A stretch of 64,000 nt of DNA from Theodoxus fluviatilis (lineage: Eukaryota > Mollusca > Gastropoda > Cycloneritida > Neritidae): positions 10,001 through 74,000 of the forward strand of contig JAWQFJ010001269.1 of the NCBI GenBank assembly GCA_034096865.1, read 5' to 3'. Position numbers and translations under genes: made by a program. Below the pieces are notes generated by a model. That model had not been told where the DNA came from, made no database searches, and worked only from the letters and a program-made list of their open reading frames with translations. Position 1 is the first letter of the stretch. Every line of letters starts with the position of its first letter. This document shows, piece after piece, positions 36,851 through 48,383 of the stretch.

Positions 36851-37268
36851 CAGGCTACAGACTTCCAAGAAACAAATTAAAAAACTTTCCCATGACTTTT
36901 CCTTGACTTAAAAAAAATGTTATGACATTTTCTTGCACAAATCTGTGAAAATGTTCAACAGTTTTGCACTGCTAGGGCATTCTGGCTTCTCCCATGCATA
37001 GTAATGGACAGCGGAATGTTGGCTTTGCATTTCCAGCTCAACGACTTTGCACTCGGTCAAGAGTAGTAACTCTGAAAGCCATGTGACAGGAAGTGATCAC
37101 GGGCACTTATTAGCATGATCGAAAAAAACTTTGGCAACTGTTTACATTTCAAAACTTTTCCATGACTTTCCTGTTTTAGTTTAAATTTCACATCTTTTCA
37201 AGGCCCTTGAAAAATATTTTGCAAATTTCACAACTTTTCCATGTTTTTAATGACTTAGGAACCTGTCA
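36851..37268 (+). mobile_element. Dispersed non-coding element B, copy 2
   Basis: Shares CTTGCACAAATCTGT, GCACTGCTAGGG, AGTAACTCTGAAAGCCATGT and GACAGGAAGTGAT with 27,857-28,229 in the same order and strand; ends AGGAACCTGTCAG, which mirrors the CAGGGTTCCT start of copy 1. Confidence 0.65.
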
Positions 37269-37641
37269 GGGTAGCAGGTGATATTGCAAGAGAAACAAGG
37301 CTACAGCACAAAAAACTGTTTTCAAGAAAATGCTAACAAAAATAATCAGTGCACTAAGTCATGTATGCATTTTCCTAATGTTTATGTCACTGTAAATAAT
37401 GAAAGATTCCCTCTATAATCATTCTTTTCTTGCTGAAAAATGCATGAACGGAAAAGCAGTATTGTTGTCAAACTATCTTATTTGGTCTAATCTGTGCCCA
37501 TGCATGACAAAAGCAGACTTTAGTCGCCGCAATTGTTTTTTTAGAAAACACCTTGCAAAGATGCCAGAGAGCTATGCCACATACCTGGAATATACTTTTA
37601 TAGCTTTACCCTATGGTTAAAAACATAAATAAATAAATAAA

Positions 37642-37960
37642 AGTTGTGGTTATGGTAACCTGACTGACCCTATTTTTTTCTAACAACTCTAAATTTTCTT
37701 TTCAATCGTGCAAGAAAAAAAAATTGATGGTAAAAAGTTAACTGCATGCTGTCCCATCTTTCCTGCCCTATGAGCACTCAGGGAATCCCCTATTTTCATT
37801 TTAAAAGGTTTATGTTCAATCTGGCCTCTTAATTATGGGAAAAAATTCTGTAACAGTTCAGACCAACCTACAGGCCCTTTTCTTTGGGTGGGGGTGGGGG
37901 TGGGGGTGGGGGTGGGGGTGGGGGGTGGGGGGCTATGTTAACAAAACCACAACTTTTTTT
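37642..37960. mobile_element. MITE family A, copy 2
   Basis: AGTTGTGGTTATGGTAACC at the start and AACAAAACCACAACTTTTTTT at the end form an imperfect inverted pair. A (GGGGGT)n tract at about 37,887-37,930 has expanded inside the copy. Confidence 0.7.
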
Positions 37961-38319
37961 GGTGTGGTACTTAAAGTAAGAATTAGTCATGTAATTTTCT
38001 CAGGAATTTCTTTTCTTTTTTAAATTGTGGCTATAAAATCCCATTTTGTCATTATGACACTTTAGTCTAGTTGTCTCATGCACTGCCTCATATCATTATT
38101 CACATCCTTTCCCATAATTTCCCATCATCCATACTTGTATTTTCACAAGAATTGCACAGTGTAAGAAAAGATTCAACTCTTCAGAGAAAAAAAGTAGCTC
38201 TGAAAAACTCTCTCAACTACTCTTAGACTTAGAGACTGTAAGGACACAACTCCAAACTGAAGGTGCTTGCATCACAAAACACAAAGACAGTATGAAGCAG
38301 AGTGAATAGACCGACTCAC

Positions 38320-38395
38320 CCTGTCCTTTGCTGTCATCCCCTTGAGACAGTTCAAACAGTGTGCACACCGTGTTGTTCATGCCTCGATCACCGAT
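38320..38395 (-). CDS. VPS25: VPS25 exon 5
   Basis: A 76-nt exon bounded by CTACAG and G^GTGAGT. It starts in phase 0 directly after the Trp codon that ends exon 4 and reads IGDRGMNNTVCTLFELSQGD, then DSKGQ and the first base of a Glu codon finished by exon 6. This corresponds to the linker into the C-terminal winged helix (human ...NNSVFTLYEL...). The intron before it is about 12.5 kb and contains the whole left arm of the palindrome; the intron after it is about 7.4 kb. Confidence 0.92.
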
Positions 38396-38523
38396 CTGTA
38401 GACAGAGCAATACCACCTTGAGTCTCCCTAAACCAGTATCAGTCAAAAACATATAAATACAAAACACCGGCACCAACCACAGTGTCAGTCTTGGACAACA
38501 CAACATTCCCCGGCAAAATGACA

Positions 38524-38641
38524 TTCTAGAAATTTCTAAAATTCTAGAACATTCTAGAACATTCTAGAATGTTCTGGAAAAAATTTGATGGAATAATTCT
38601 AGAATTCTTTAATTCCAGAATAATTCTAGAAATTTCTAGAA
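38524..38641. promoter_or_regulatory. Heat-shock-element-like array (TTC/GAA every 5 bp)
   Basis: From 38,542 to 38,579 the triplets TTC and GAA alternate eight times at an exact 5-bp step (42, 47, 52, 57, 62, 67, 72, 77), the textbook arrangement of HSF binding units. Three more units in register lie at 38,524-38,536 and three at 38,629-38,641, with further TTC and GAA triplets at irregular spacing between them. It is in VPS25 intron 4, about 129 nt before exon 5. It may equally be a decaying tandem repeat of TTCTAGAACA; regulation is not shown. Confidence 0.55.
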
Positions 38642-39115
38642 CATTACTTTTTCTTAGAATATTATTCTAGAACAAGACCATTCAAAGAATATTATAGAAA
38701 ATTGTAAATAAAACGATATTTAAAAAAAGAAGTGAACAATAAAGCATTTCAACACACACGCAAGACACTTTAGTGATCACACACAGAATATAAGATTTAG
38801 TGTTAAATCACCTAAAGTTCATTCACAGTTCTTAATTGTCCACAATTTTCATTTTCTGATCACAGAACAGTTCTAATCATAACTCGCTGAGTCGCTCACA
38901 GTTGCAGTGTGCACATTTCTTTGCAATACACAATAGTGATCTTGATTAAAACTCAGAATTTAATAATAGAGCAACTAGTGTTTGTCACGGCCCGAGTGGA
39001 TGACTACTGATGGGAATTGTAGTCCCGTGCGATCATGGATCCAATATACAATGTCCATGGGAGCGACTGAATTACGCGTCTGATCATACCCTCGCCTATT
39101 TACGTCAAGATCTAA
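38642..39115. other. VPS25 intron 4, no feature seen
   Basis: AT-rich intronic sequence before the half-site element; nothing recognised. Confidence 0.45.
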
Positions 39116-39955
39116 CAAGAAGGGCAAAGCCCATACGACTCACATGCTTGACCTTGACCTTTATATGACCTTGACCTTCAGGTGACCTTCAAGGTCAAGG
39201 TCAAACAACTAAACCTACCAATGACATCATACACAAAGAAATGCTTTACACATTTTTCCTACCAAAATACATGTGACCTTGACCCAAGGTCAAGGTCATC
39301 CAAGGTCATGCAACACAAAGCTGTTAATTCAAGACATAGGAAGCACAATGGTGCTTATTGGCACTTTCTACCATGAGATATAGTCACTTTTAGTGGTTCA
39401 CTACCCCATTTTGGTCACATTTCATAAGGGTCAAAGTGACCTTGACCTTGATGATATGTGACCAAATGTGTCTCATGATGAAAGTATAACATGTACCCCA
39501 CATAATTATTAAGTTTGAAACAGTTATCTTCCATAGTTCAGGGTCAAGGTCACTTCAAAATAGGTATACAATCCAACTTTGAAGAGCTCCTGTGACCTTG
39601 ACCTTGAAGCAAGGTCAACCAAACTGGTATCAAAAGATAGGGCTTGCTTTGACCTATATACCACTTGTAGCTAAGGTCGCCATTCTCAATAACGTGGGAG
39701 AAAATTGGGAAAATGTGAAAAATGACTGTTTTTGAGACCACATTTATGGCTCCTGTGACCTTGACCTTGAAGCAAGGTCAAGTCACTGTGTATGTTTTTT
39801 GAGGCTTTGTCATCATACACCATCATGCCACATTTGGTGTTGATAGACTTAATAGTCTCCGAGAAAAATCCAACGTTTAAGTTTTTACGGACGGACGGAC
39901 GGACGCCCGGACGCCCGGACGGACGCCCGGATGGACGGACGACACGGCTCAGTAC
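39116..39955 (+). mobile_element. Element rich in nuclear-receptor half-sites, copy 1 (3' truncated)
   Basis: Nearly identical to 61,660-62,530. It carries nine tandem pairs of the type TGACCTTGACC or its reverse complement, i.e. the extended half-site TCAAGGTCA bound by NR5A and ERR-type receptors. The 5' terminal word CGACTCACATGC lies at 39,136-39,147; the matching 3' end is absent because the copy stops at the N gap after a GGAC-rich tract. No coding potential. Confidence 0.85.
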
Positions 39956-39963
39956 NNNNNNNN
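39956..39963. other. Assembly gap (8 N)
   Basis: Eight N residues exactly where the half-site element stops and the left palindrome arm begins; continuity here is not proven by sequence. Confidence 1.
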
Positions 39964-40142
39964 AGATTGATGGCAGAGGAGTGTGATATTATTGGTAAAT
40001 GTTGCAATCTGTTGTCTAGGTGTTCAAAGAGCTGTCCCAAGTTATGACCTTTGCTGTCTGCTGAAAACAGGGTGGTGCCAGAGGCAACCTTGATAGCAAG
40101 TCTCCTGCCTTATGTTTGAATGTACAGTGTATTAAGCAATAC

Positions 40143-40850
40143 AGATTCCCCTCCCCCTCCCCCTCCCCCTCCTCCCCCTCGCCTTCCTCCTCCCCCTCCT
40201 CCTCCTCCTCCTCCTCCATTCCTCCTCCCCTTCCTCCTCCATCCTCTACCTCCTCCTCCTCCTCCCTCCTCCTCCTCCTCCTCCTCCCCTCCTCCTCCTC
40301 CCTCCTCCTCCTCCTCCTCTCCTCCTCCTCCTCCTCCTCCTCCGCTTCTTCCTCCCTCCCCTTCCCCTCCTCTCCTCCTCCTTCCTCCCTCCCTCACCTT
40401 CCTCCTCCTCCCTCTCCTCCCTCTCCCCCTCACCCCCCCCCCCCCCCCCACCCCCCACCTCCTCCTCCTCTCCCTCCTCCTCCTCCCTCCCCTCCCCTTT
40501 CTGCTCACTCCTCCCTGCTCTCCTCCTCCTTCCTCCTCCTCCTCCCGTTTCCTCCCCCTCCCCTTCCTCCTCCCCTGTCCTCATCCAACTGCCCTCCTCC
40601 TCCTCCTCTACTCTCCTCCTCCTCCTACCTCCTCCTTCATCCTCCTCCTTTTCCTCATCGCCTCCTCCTCCTCCTCCCTGCCTCCATCTCCTCCTCCCCC
40701 TCCCTCTCCCCCCTCCCTCCCCTCCTCCTCTTCCTCCTCTGCGGCTCCTCCTCCTAACTGCCTCCTCCTCTACTGCATCCTTCCTGTTGCCTGACTCCTC
40801 TATCTCCACTTTCTTCCTCCTTCTTGGGTTGTTGTTACTGTTCTCCTCCT
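40143..40850. repeat. (CTC)n pyrimidine tract, left arm
   Basis: About 700 bp of CTCC/CTC triplets, mirrored as GGA at 60,716-61,398 in the right arm with many length differences. It lies just upstream of the exon 2 acceptor in both arms. Confidence 0.95.
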
Positions 40851-40904
40851 CAGGACTAACTTAGTATTATAGTGTTTACCTTTTTTTTTCACTGTTGTGT
40901 GCAG

Positions 40905-41050
40905 TATCCAGCCCAACCAGTAGACGAGACGCAAGCAGCTGGAGGCCTGGTGTCACCTTGTTCTGCAGTACCACCGCCACCACCGCCTGTACCGCCTGGA
41001 CCTCACTGAGGCCCAGAACTCAGCACTCTTTGCTAACAAGGAAATCCAAC
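40905..41050 (+). pseudogene. VPS25: Inverted copy of VPS25 exon 2 with nonsense codon
   Basis: 146 nt, differing from the working exon at 60,522-60,667 by a single base: GAG becomes TAG at 40,921-40,923, after IQPNQ. Both splice sites (TGTGCAG and C^GTATCC) are retained. It is on the plus strand, opposite to the gene, within intron 4. Transcription of VPS25 would read it as antisense. Confidence 0.9.
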
Positions 41051-41282
41051 GTATCCTTTTGTCTGGCTGTTAGGATGATGTTGTAACTGTACATGTATTA
41101 GTGCAGTTGCACATACAGTAGTCACTGTGACGAGTGGACCCCCAATGAGCAGACACCTGTCATGTCTGGACATGGCCTCTTGGCACGGATCAGTTTTCTT
41201 CTCAAAATAACCTGTGGCCAGCGGACACCTGCAAAAGTGGACGTGGACAGTGTTTTGCCAAACGTTTCCCTGTCCCCTCCCT

Positions 41283-41515
41283 CTGAGGAACCCCCTGTGG
41301 GTTCGGGGTAAGAATTGACCCACCGCGTTTCCCTATGGGATTCGTAAGAGGCGAATAACTAGGGACACCGTGACATGATTTGCGTTTACTCTATACTGCT
41401 CTAGTGATTGTCGTGCTTAGTGGCCTTACATCTAGCCTTCAAAGGCTGATAGGCCGTAATACACCATCCATCCATCCATCCATCCATCCATCCATCCATC
41501 CATCCATCCATCCCT
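41283..41515. repeat. Dispersed repeat C with (CATC)n tail, left arm copy 1
   Basis: Contains CCCCCTGTGGGTTCGGGG, AAGAGGCGAATAA and GTGCTTAGTGGCCTTACAT, then a (CATC)n tail. A second diverged copy lies at 48,384-48,577; mirrors are at 60,030-60,293 and 51,945-52,142. SINE-like architecture with a simple-repeat tail; no Pol III boxes identified with confidence. Confidence 0.75.
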
Positions 41516-41574
41516 CCCTCTGAGGAGCGGCTGCAGCAGCAACAACAGTTTATTTGTCTGACTTCAAAAGACAA

Positions 41575-41609
<35 letters not shown>

Positions 41610-42630
41610 AAACAACGAACAATTGGTTTTATTGTGGGGGCCTCTGGCCCATTACAAATCACAAACAGTTATGCAGAATTGTAATGATATGAACACTTCC
41701 CAATCTGCTACTGGACAATGGTGACAACTAGAGTTAATAACCATCGCTATATCGGTGAGTTTTAGTTCTCAAAGAGGTATCTATGATTGTCTACCATCAG
41801 CATTGCCTCTGCTCGTCTTTGGAAAGCTTTATGAAGATACGTCGCAATGCTTCTTATTGCATAAACATCATCAGTTAAGAAAATGTCAGAAACAGGTTCA
41901 CTAACAGTAACACCAAGTTGGATAAACGGTAATACATACTTCATTCCGAGATCATATAGCTGGACAAAGAAATAAAAAATGAATTTCCTCTTCATCTGTC
42001 TCCATGCATGATGGGCAAATAATTTGGCGAGTTATTGGACTATACCTATACTTATGTACAAATAAATTACTTATTCCCATTTTGAAACGCACCCAGGCAT
42101 CACTAAATACTTTTTTGTCTAATACATAGAGATATGGATCTGTACTATATTCTGTTTTTACTAATTTGTAAAAGGTATATCTTGTACTTTGCTGTACACA
42201 ATTTCTCCATTCAGTCTTATAGCATTCAATCAATCTACTTTTCAGCTGCCTTATAAACGAAGTTTTATTTTGAACCATTTGACACTCCCATTCCCATCTA
42301 AACTCATGTTTATTCAATAGCATTTTTATGTCTGTTGCCCAATTATGTTTTGCATCTACCGTGTTAAGCATGGGCATGTATACTTGATAAGGATATCTCT
42401 TATTCATTCTAAGCAATTTAACCCAATATTTGACTGAGCGTATCTGAGCGTTTGTGTTTTATGGATATCTGCCTGCATTTGGTGTTTTAGAGGCAACATT
42501 GAGTAACCACTTCAACATGTACATATAGACAGTCTCGATTCGTTTACAGTCATTGGTGCCCCAAATTTCTGACCCGTATAACGGCATTGGCTGTATTTGA
42601 GCGTCAAAAATCTTATACCACCACGACAAT

Positions 42631-42998
42631 GGCAGGATTCTAACGCATCATGAAGAAGGCTGAAATGGTCGGTGTCGGTGGTTGTTGTGACCTTTGACCG
42701 CAGCCGCCACTCCGCCTGACTGACTTCGCACGCCCGGGGAGTTATGCTAAGATCCGGCCGCGTTAAAGTATCTGCGTTTTGTGACAAACGTCTTGCTCAG
42801 CTGTACTGTACTCCATGCACCTTAACGGTCCGCGTGATTCGGGTGTAATCTTAAGCTAAACGACGTTTATGGGCAGTATTACACCCGAATCGCGCAGAGC
42901 ACACACTTTGCACAGCTGAGTGCGAGAATCTGGGTCACGTGTCGGCGTCTATTTTCATGGCTCGTGATTGGCTGGCTAAAGTGCGCTGGAATCCTGCC
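42631..42998. mobile_element. 368-bp insertion in LINE with GGCAGGATTC ends, left arm
   Basis: GGCAGGATTC and GAATCCTGCC are perfect 10-bp inverted ends; mirror of 58,550-58,917. Its core shares about 125 bp with the core of the neighbouring 202-bp MITE. Confidence 0.65.
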
Positions 42999-43187
42999 GT
43001 TTTCACCCTCATACAATATATCCGGTGTGACAAAGGTAAGTTTCCTCAAGGTCCTTTGGATTTGGATTGACGCTGATTTGGCTCTGACAACCAGCTCAGA
43101 TAGCATTGTATTTGTACATAATCAAGTAGAGAAGGTAACTCCAGGATATTTATATTGAGAGACAACCTGAAGGTTACTATCTTCTAT

Positions 43188-43389
43188 GGGTCATGGACGT
43201 TTCGCCCCAATTGCGACATTCGGAACGTCGTTTAGCTTAAGATTACACCCGAATCACCACCGTTAAGGTGCATGGAGTACAGTACCGCCGAGCAAGACGT
43301 TTGTCACAAAACGCAGATATATTAATGCGGCCGGATCTTAGCTAAACGACGTTCCGAATGTCGCAATTGGGGCGAAACGTCCAGCACCC
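43188..43389. mobile_element. 202-bp MITE in LINE, left arm
   Basis: Mirror of 58,159-58,360, flanked by the 8-bp duplication TCTTCTAT at 43,180-43,187 and 43,390-43,397. Confidence 0.9.
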
Positions 43390-43809
43390 TCTTCTATCAC
43401 CCACTTTTCCCTGGCAGCTACTTACCCTTCATTTCGAAAGATAACTAGTTACCTTTGTTTTATCTGTATTAATCATCAGTCCTAATCTATCAGCGGCGTT
43501 CTTAAGATTATTGATCTGATTCTGCAGACCTATTACAATATCTGATAAAAGCACAATGTCATCCACAAACAATAACAAAAACAGTTCTGCACCATTTGGT
43601 TCTAATTAGACTCCATGATTTCCCTTTTCAATCACTTCAAAACTAAGGTGTGAAACATGGAAGGAAAATAATAAAGGAGACATTTTGCAACCCTGTTTAA
43701 GTCCCCGGTGACAATTGATAGACCCATATGCCTCACCCTGGCATCTGACAGTACATGTCACCGTTTTGTATACTGCCTTTAGCATCTGGAGCATTACCCC
43801 TGATCCCAG

Positions 43810-44060
43810 AGAGAGAGAGAGAGGAGGGTCGGGGGGGGGGGGGGGGGGGGAGGGGAGGCAGATACAATAATGGGAAGAGGAGAGCAGAAAGGGGGTGGGT
43901 GGGTTAGGCAGACATAATGAGGAGGGGGGAGAGAAAGAGTGGGGGTGGGTAGAGAGAGAGAGAGAGGAGGGGGTTTCGAGGGTAGGATAATGACTGGGAG
44001 AGCAAGAGAAGGAGAGGGGGGGGGGTGGTGGGGGTGGGTAGGAAAACATGATGACAGGGA
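43810..44060. repeat. Purine-rich simple-sequence region, left arm
   Basis: GA and poly-G tracts, mirrored at 57,480-57,745. Their antisense gives Pro/Ser-rich frames of no significance. Confidence 0.9.
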
Positions 44061-44295
44061 GAAGGAGCAGGGAGAGGGTGGGGGCACAGAAGAGAGATAA
44101 TTTATCTGAGGCTGGAATCCAGGATGCAGGGTGGGGTGGATAGTTACTGCTGTACAAAGAGATGAGAGACTTATCTCATATCTGCCTCTGTGGGTCACTA
44201 TAGTGTGGAAGCTTGTAAATAGGGAGGGGGAGAGAGAGGGAGAGAGAGATTTTCATGCATCACCCTGAAAAGATTGAAACAGAAAGAAAAAAATT

Positions 44296-44331
44296 ATGTA
44301 TGTATGTATGTATGTATGTATGTATGTATGT
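44296..44331. repeat. (GTAT)n microsatellite
   Basis: Nine GTAT units, mirrored at about 57,217-57,252; directly follows the LINE tail on the minus strand, as a tail repeat would. Confidence 0.95.
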
Positions 44332-44367
44332 TCATTTTTTACTGCGCCATTATCACGATAAACATGC

Positions 44368-44736
44368 TCATGGCACGACAAGACGAAATAAAAAAGTTTT
44401 GAGGCCAGTTTTAAATGCGGCCAAGGATGGACTAACCCTCAGACCCTCAGGAAGTTGGTTCCAGAGTCTTGGTCCAACAACGCTGAAGGAGCGGTCACCG
44501 AAGCTCCGTAACCTTGTTTGTGGGACAATCAATAGTCTTCTTTTTGAGGAACGGAGATTCCTTGTGGGGTTGTGAGGTCTAAGGAGTTCTCCGAGGTAGG
44601 TTGGGGCTTCACCAGTTTCACACTTAAACATGATGGAGAGGGTCTTAAATTCCACCCGTTGGCGAACTGGAAGCCAATGAAGGTCACTGAGAACAGGGGT
44701 TATGCAAAGAGATGAGTTGCATGTAAACGTCAACAT
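44368..44736 (-). pseudogene. LINE ORF2 C-terminal tail, left arm
   Basis: Mirror of 56,812-57,180, identical in translation. See the right-arm entry for the motifs. Confidence 0.88.
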
Positions 44737-44997
44737 GATAACTGAATGATTGAAGCAGTCACATATAATAGAGGCATCTTGTATGTGAATCTAAAGCATT
44801 TTGTCTTTTGTGCCTGGTTTTTTCACTGTCCTACATAAAATGTTGAGTTATGTATGCAATTCACTTTACCCCCTCTTTTAAGACCGATTTTCCTGAGATT
44901 TTGTAAAGTTGTAAAAGAGGGGTTCCACTGTAGCTCAATGGCGCAGGTGTCTCTCTCCGCAACCCCACTTCTTCTCTCGCCTGTGCTGCGTGCACAT

Positions 44998-45005
44998 ACA
45001 CACAG

Positions 45006-45079
<74 letters not shown>

Positions 45080-45085
45080 ACAAGC
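44998..45085. repeat. (CA)n microsatellite, left arm
   Basis: CA dinucleotides with two CTCA interruptions, mirrored at about 56,462-56,552. Confidence 0.95.
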
Positions 45086-46168
45086 ACTGAACACACATAT
45101 ATGCACGAATGGACCCACACATGCATACACACACACACTCATTATGCCTATCCTGACCTCCAACCCACCCCTAGCTCTCCTCAAGCAATGGGTTGTGGTT
45201 TTATGTTTACTGTGAGAAAATTAAACAAAGACTGTGCTTGTAAACAATCTCTGGGGGAAAAGTTCTTCAACCTTTAACCCTTTCGTGTTCACATGGTGAA
45301 AGTAGATCTGATTTGCTCTACAACTGTCTGGAGACAAATGCTTCAGTTTCCCATCCTCTGGAAGCTAATTATGTCCAAAACTAGTAATACGATCTCCAAG
45401 GGACATTCTAGAATGGACCCATGCAGCCCATTCCTATACATGTAGCTGGACCTCAGTTGATGGGTAACGCATGTGGAACCAATGCACCCTCTCCCTGGCA
45501 ACTTCACTGAATTTTATTAAATTAACACATGGGTGCCTTAACAAATTTTAAGGGTTTACAAGTCAAACAGGTTGATTGGTGGCTTTCTTGATGTCCTTAT
45601 GCATATCATATATCAAGTCAATCAGTTCAGTGACATGAACTATCATGATCATCGAATCCCTCTGATGAGGGGACACCTGTCATGTAGGGACACCTTTGGA
45701 CTCCCCCAAGGGTGTCTGCTTGTCACAGGGACTACTGTACTTAAAACGAACATGCTTGAAACAAATTATCAGAAAATAAACACTTTCATTTGCCATGATT
45801 TTGTCTCTTTCTGTTAAATATTCACATTTGTAATGAACTGAATATAACAAACTGATGGATGACATGAACTCTTGAAAGCATCTGAAAACCGTTGTTCTTG
45901 TTTATTACTGACTGATATATAACAAACAGTAAATTCAGTGATGCCTATAGAGTCACCCAGCAAACTGCCACTGAGCCAGGACTTGTCCTGGTCTTTTTAG
46001 GGCCAGGTGCCTGCATTCCACAGGCTGTTGCCATGGCAGCAGCTCTCCCAAAACAGCCATGCTCTGCTGACACTTGACCCTGGGTCGGGAGCTTATTTTA
46101 ACAGCAGCTCTCCCAAGACAGCAAGTTATTTTACAGTGAGAAAAATCAGTAAGGTTCCTCCAAAAAAA
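45086..46168. other. Left arm, no gene recognised
   Basis: Mirror of about 55,383-56,461. A segment at 45,635-45,745 (GGGACACCTGTCATG) resembles 41,100-41,165 in inverted orientation, so a further dispersed repeat is likely. Confidence 0.5.
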
Positions 46169-46430
46169 TAGTTGTAGTTACAGTAACCCAACTGACCCTC
46201 ATTTTTTCATACTGACTGTAGCCTTTTTTTGTGTGCAAAAAAAGGAAGAGGAATTACAAAAAAAAAGTAAACAATGAACTGCATGCTTTCTATCTTCCCT
46301 GCCATATGAACACTCAGGAATCCATGATGTAAGTTAAAAAAAAAGTATTTTTAGTGGAAGAAAGTTTGGTTTATGTCTTATCTGGCCTCTTCTAACCCTA
46401 TTATTTTTTGCAATGTTACCTTAACCACAT
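46169..46430. mobile_element. MITE family A, copy 3 (left arm)
   Basis: AGTTGTAGTTACAGTAACCC at the start; ends near GTTACCTTAACCACAT. The mirror copy is at 55,119-55,382. It ends about 97 bp before the exon 3 copy. Confidence 0.7.
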
Positions 46431-46526
46431 CTGTATCAGTGTATGCATTTTTTTGTGGCCTAACTTCACTGTCCTCTCTGAATTTCTTCTGTGGTTTGAA
46501 TGGAAGGATTCCTTGACAGCATGCAG

Positions 46527-46580
46527 GAAAGCTGAACCTGGATGGCATCCATGTTATTCTGGATGAGTTGCTCAAAAAGG
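46527..46580 (+). pseudogene. VPS25: Inverted copy of VPS25 exon 3
   Basis: 54 nt, identical to 54,969-55,022, with intact ATGCAG acceptor and GTGAGT donor. Plus strand, antisense to the gene it lies in. Confidence 0.9.
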
Positions 46581-46621
46581 GTGAGTTTTAACCACACAAC
46601 GTTACTAACAGTAGTAGGCTC

Positions 46622-46690
46622 ATGGATTTGTGCCGCGGGATGCTAGTCCCATGCCTTCAGCATCTGCTGTGACTTTGGAGACCGATGTGC
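46622..46690 (-). repeat. Conserved block flanking a minisatellite (left arm copy)
   Basis: Mirror of 54,862-54,930 and homologous to 624-699. Confidence 0.7.
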
Positions 46691-46727
46691 GATTGGCTGT
46701 CCAAGCCGCAGCATCGCGTTTCCCATC

Positions 46728-48150
46728 ATACCCAATCCTCTCTCGGGACCAGAGGTGCGTTTCCCATCATACCCAATCCTCTCTCAGGACCCGAGGCGCA
46801 TATCCCATCATACCCAATCCTCTCAGGACCAGAGGTGCGTTTCCCATCATACCCAATCCTCTCTCGGGACCAGAGGTGCGTTTCCCATCATACCCAATCC
46901 TCTCTCAGGACCAGAGGTGTGTTTCCCATCATACCCAATCCTCTCTCAGGACCCGAGGCGCATATCCCATCATACCCAATCCTCTCAGGACCAGAGGTGC
47001 GTTTCCCATCATACCCAATCCTCTCTCGGGACCAGAGGTGCATTTCCCATCATACCCAATCCTCTCTCAGGACCAGAGGTGCGTTTCCCATCATACCCAA
47101 TCCTCTCTCGGAACCAGAGGTGCGTTTCCCATCATACCCAATCCTCTCTCGGGACCCGAGTCACGTTTCCCATCATACCCAATCCTCTCTCGAGACCAGA
47201 GGTGCGTTTCCCATCATACCCAATCCTCTCTTGGAACCAGAGGTGCGTTTCCCATCATACCCAATCCTCTCTCGGGACCCGAGTCACGTTTCCCATCATA
47301 CCCAATCCTCTCTCGAGACCAGAGGTGCGTTTCCCATCATACCCAATTCTCTCTCAGGACCAGAGGCGCGTTTCCCATCATACCCAATCCTCTCTCGGGA
47401 CCAGAGTCATGTTTCCCATCATACCCAATCCTCTCTCGAGACCAGAGGCGTGTTTCCCATCATACCCAATCCTCTCTCAGGACCAGAGGCGCGTTTCCCA
47501 TCATACCCAATCCTCTCTCAGGACCCGAGGCGCATATCCCATCATGCCCAATCCTCTCTCAGGACCAGAGGCGCATATCCCATCATGCCCAATCCTCTCA
47601 GGACCAGAGGTGTGTTTCCCATCATACCCAATCCTCTCTCGAGACCAGAGGTGCGTTTCCCATCATACCCAATCCTCTCTCAGGACCAGAGGTGCGTTTC
47701 CCATCATACCCAATCCTCTCTCAGGACCAGAGGTGTGTTTCCCATCATACCCAATCCTCTCTCGGGACCCGAGTCACGTTTCACATCATACCCAATCCTC
47801 TCTCGAGACCAGAGGTGCGTTTCCCATCATACCCAATCCTCTCTCGAGACCAGAGGTGCGTTTCCCATCATACCCAATCCTCTCTCAGGACCAGAGGTGC
47901 GTTTCCCATCATACCCAATCCTCTCTCAGGACCAGAGGTGCGTTTCCCATCATACCCAATCCTCTCTCAGGACCAGAGGTGTGTTTCCCATCATACCCAA
48001 TCCTCTCTCGGGACCAGAGGCGCGTTTCCCATCATACCCAATCCTCTCTCAGGACCAGAGGTGTGTTTCCCATCATACCCAATCCTCTCTCGGGACCAGA
48101 GGTGCGTTTCCCATCATACCCAATCCTCTCTCGGGACCAGAGGCGCGTTT
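46728..48150. repeat. 41-bp minisatellite, about 35 copies (left arm)
   Basis: Unit contains CAGAGGTGCGTTTCCCATCA then TACCCAATCCTCTCTC; a 37-bp variant lacks one TCTC. With 41 bp the frame rotates and all three plus frames stay open, each giving a 41-residue cycle. The right arm has about 25 more units. Located in the copy of intron 3. Confidence 0.97.
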
Positions 48151-48383
48151 CATTTAGAAAGTATTATAGAAAGTTAAGGGAAGAGTGCTCGTAACGATTG
48201 CCTGAGTGGACAGGTTGTACTGGCAGAGAGCTTTGGGCTTTGCAAGTGCCTGCTGTGAGCGCTCATCTGTGAACATCTTATGAATGTTTCTCTCATTCTA
48301 AATGAAAAGGATCACATACAGTGCAATAGCAATGCTTCTGAGAAACCCAGCCCTGCTCTGTCTGCCTGGAGCTTGGCCTTCCT

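Larger units (their letters stand above)
41610..43795 (-). pseudogene. LINE ORF2 relic (RT palm to C-terminus), left arm
   Basis: Mirror image of 57,755-59,942. Minus-strand text runs from GLKQGCKMSPLLFSFHVSHL through FVDDIVLLSD (RT catalytic FVDD box) and RLGLMINTDKTK to the C-terminal CPSC...H...C motif near 42,000. Broken by stops, a frameshift after LFLCPA, a 202-bp MITE and a second 368-bp insertion. Ends in a GGGCC/GGCCC hairpin and AATAAA-like 3' end at about 41,610-41,660. Confidence 0.88.

Noticed and set aside
39116..39955. Left half-site element as part of the palindrome arm
   Set aside because: Both copies are in the same orientation, not mirrored, so they lie outside the inverted repeat.
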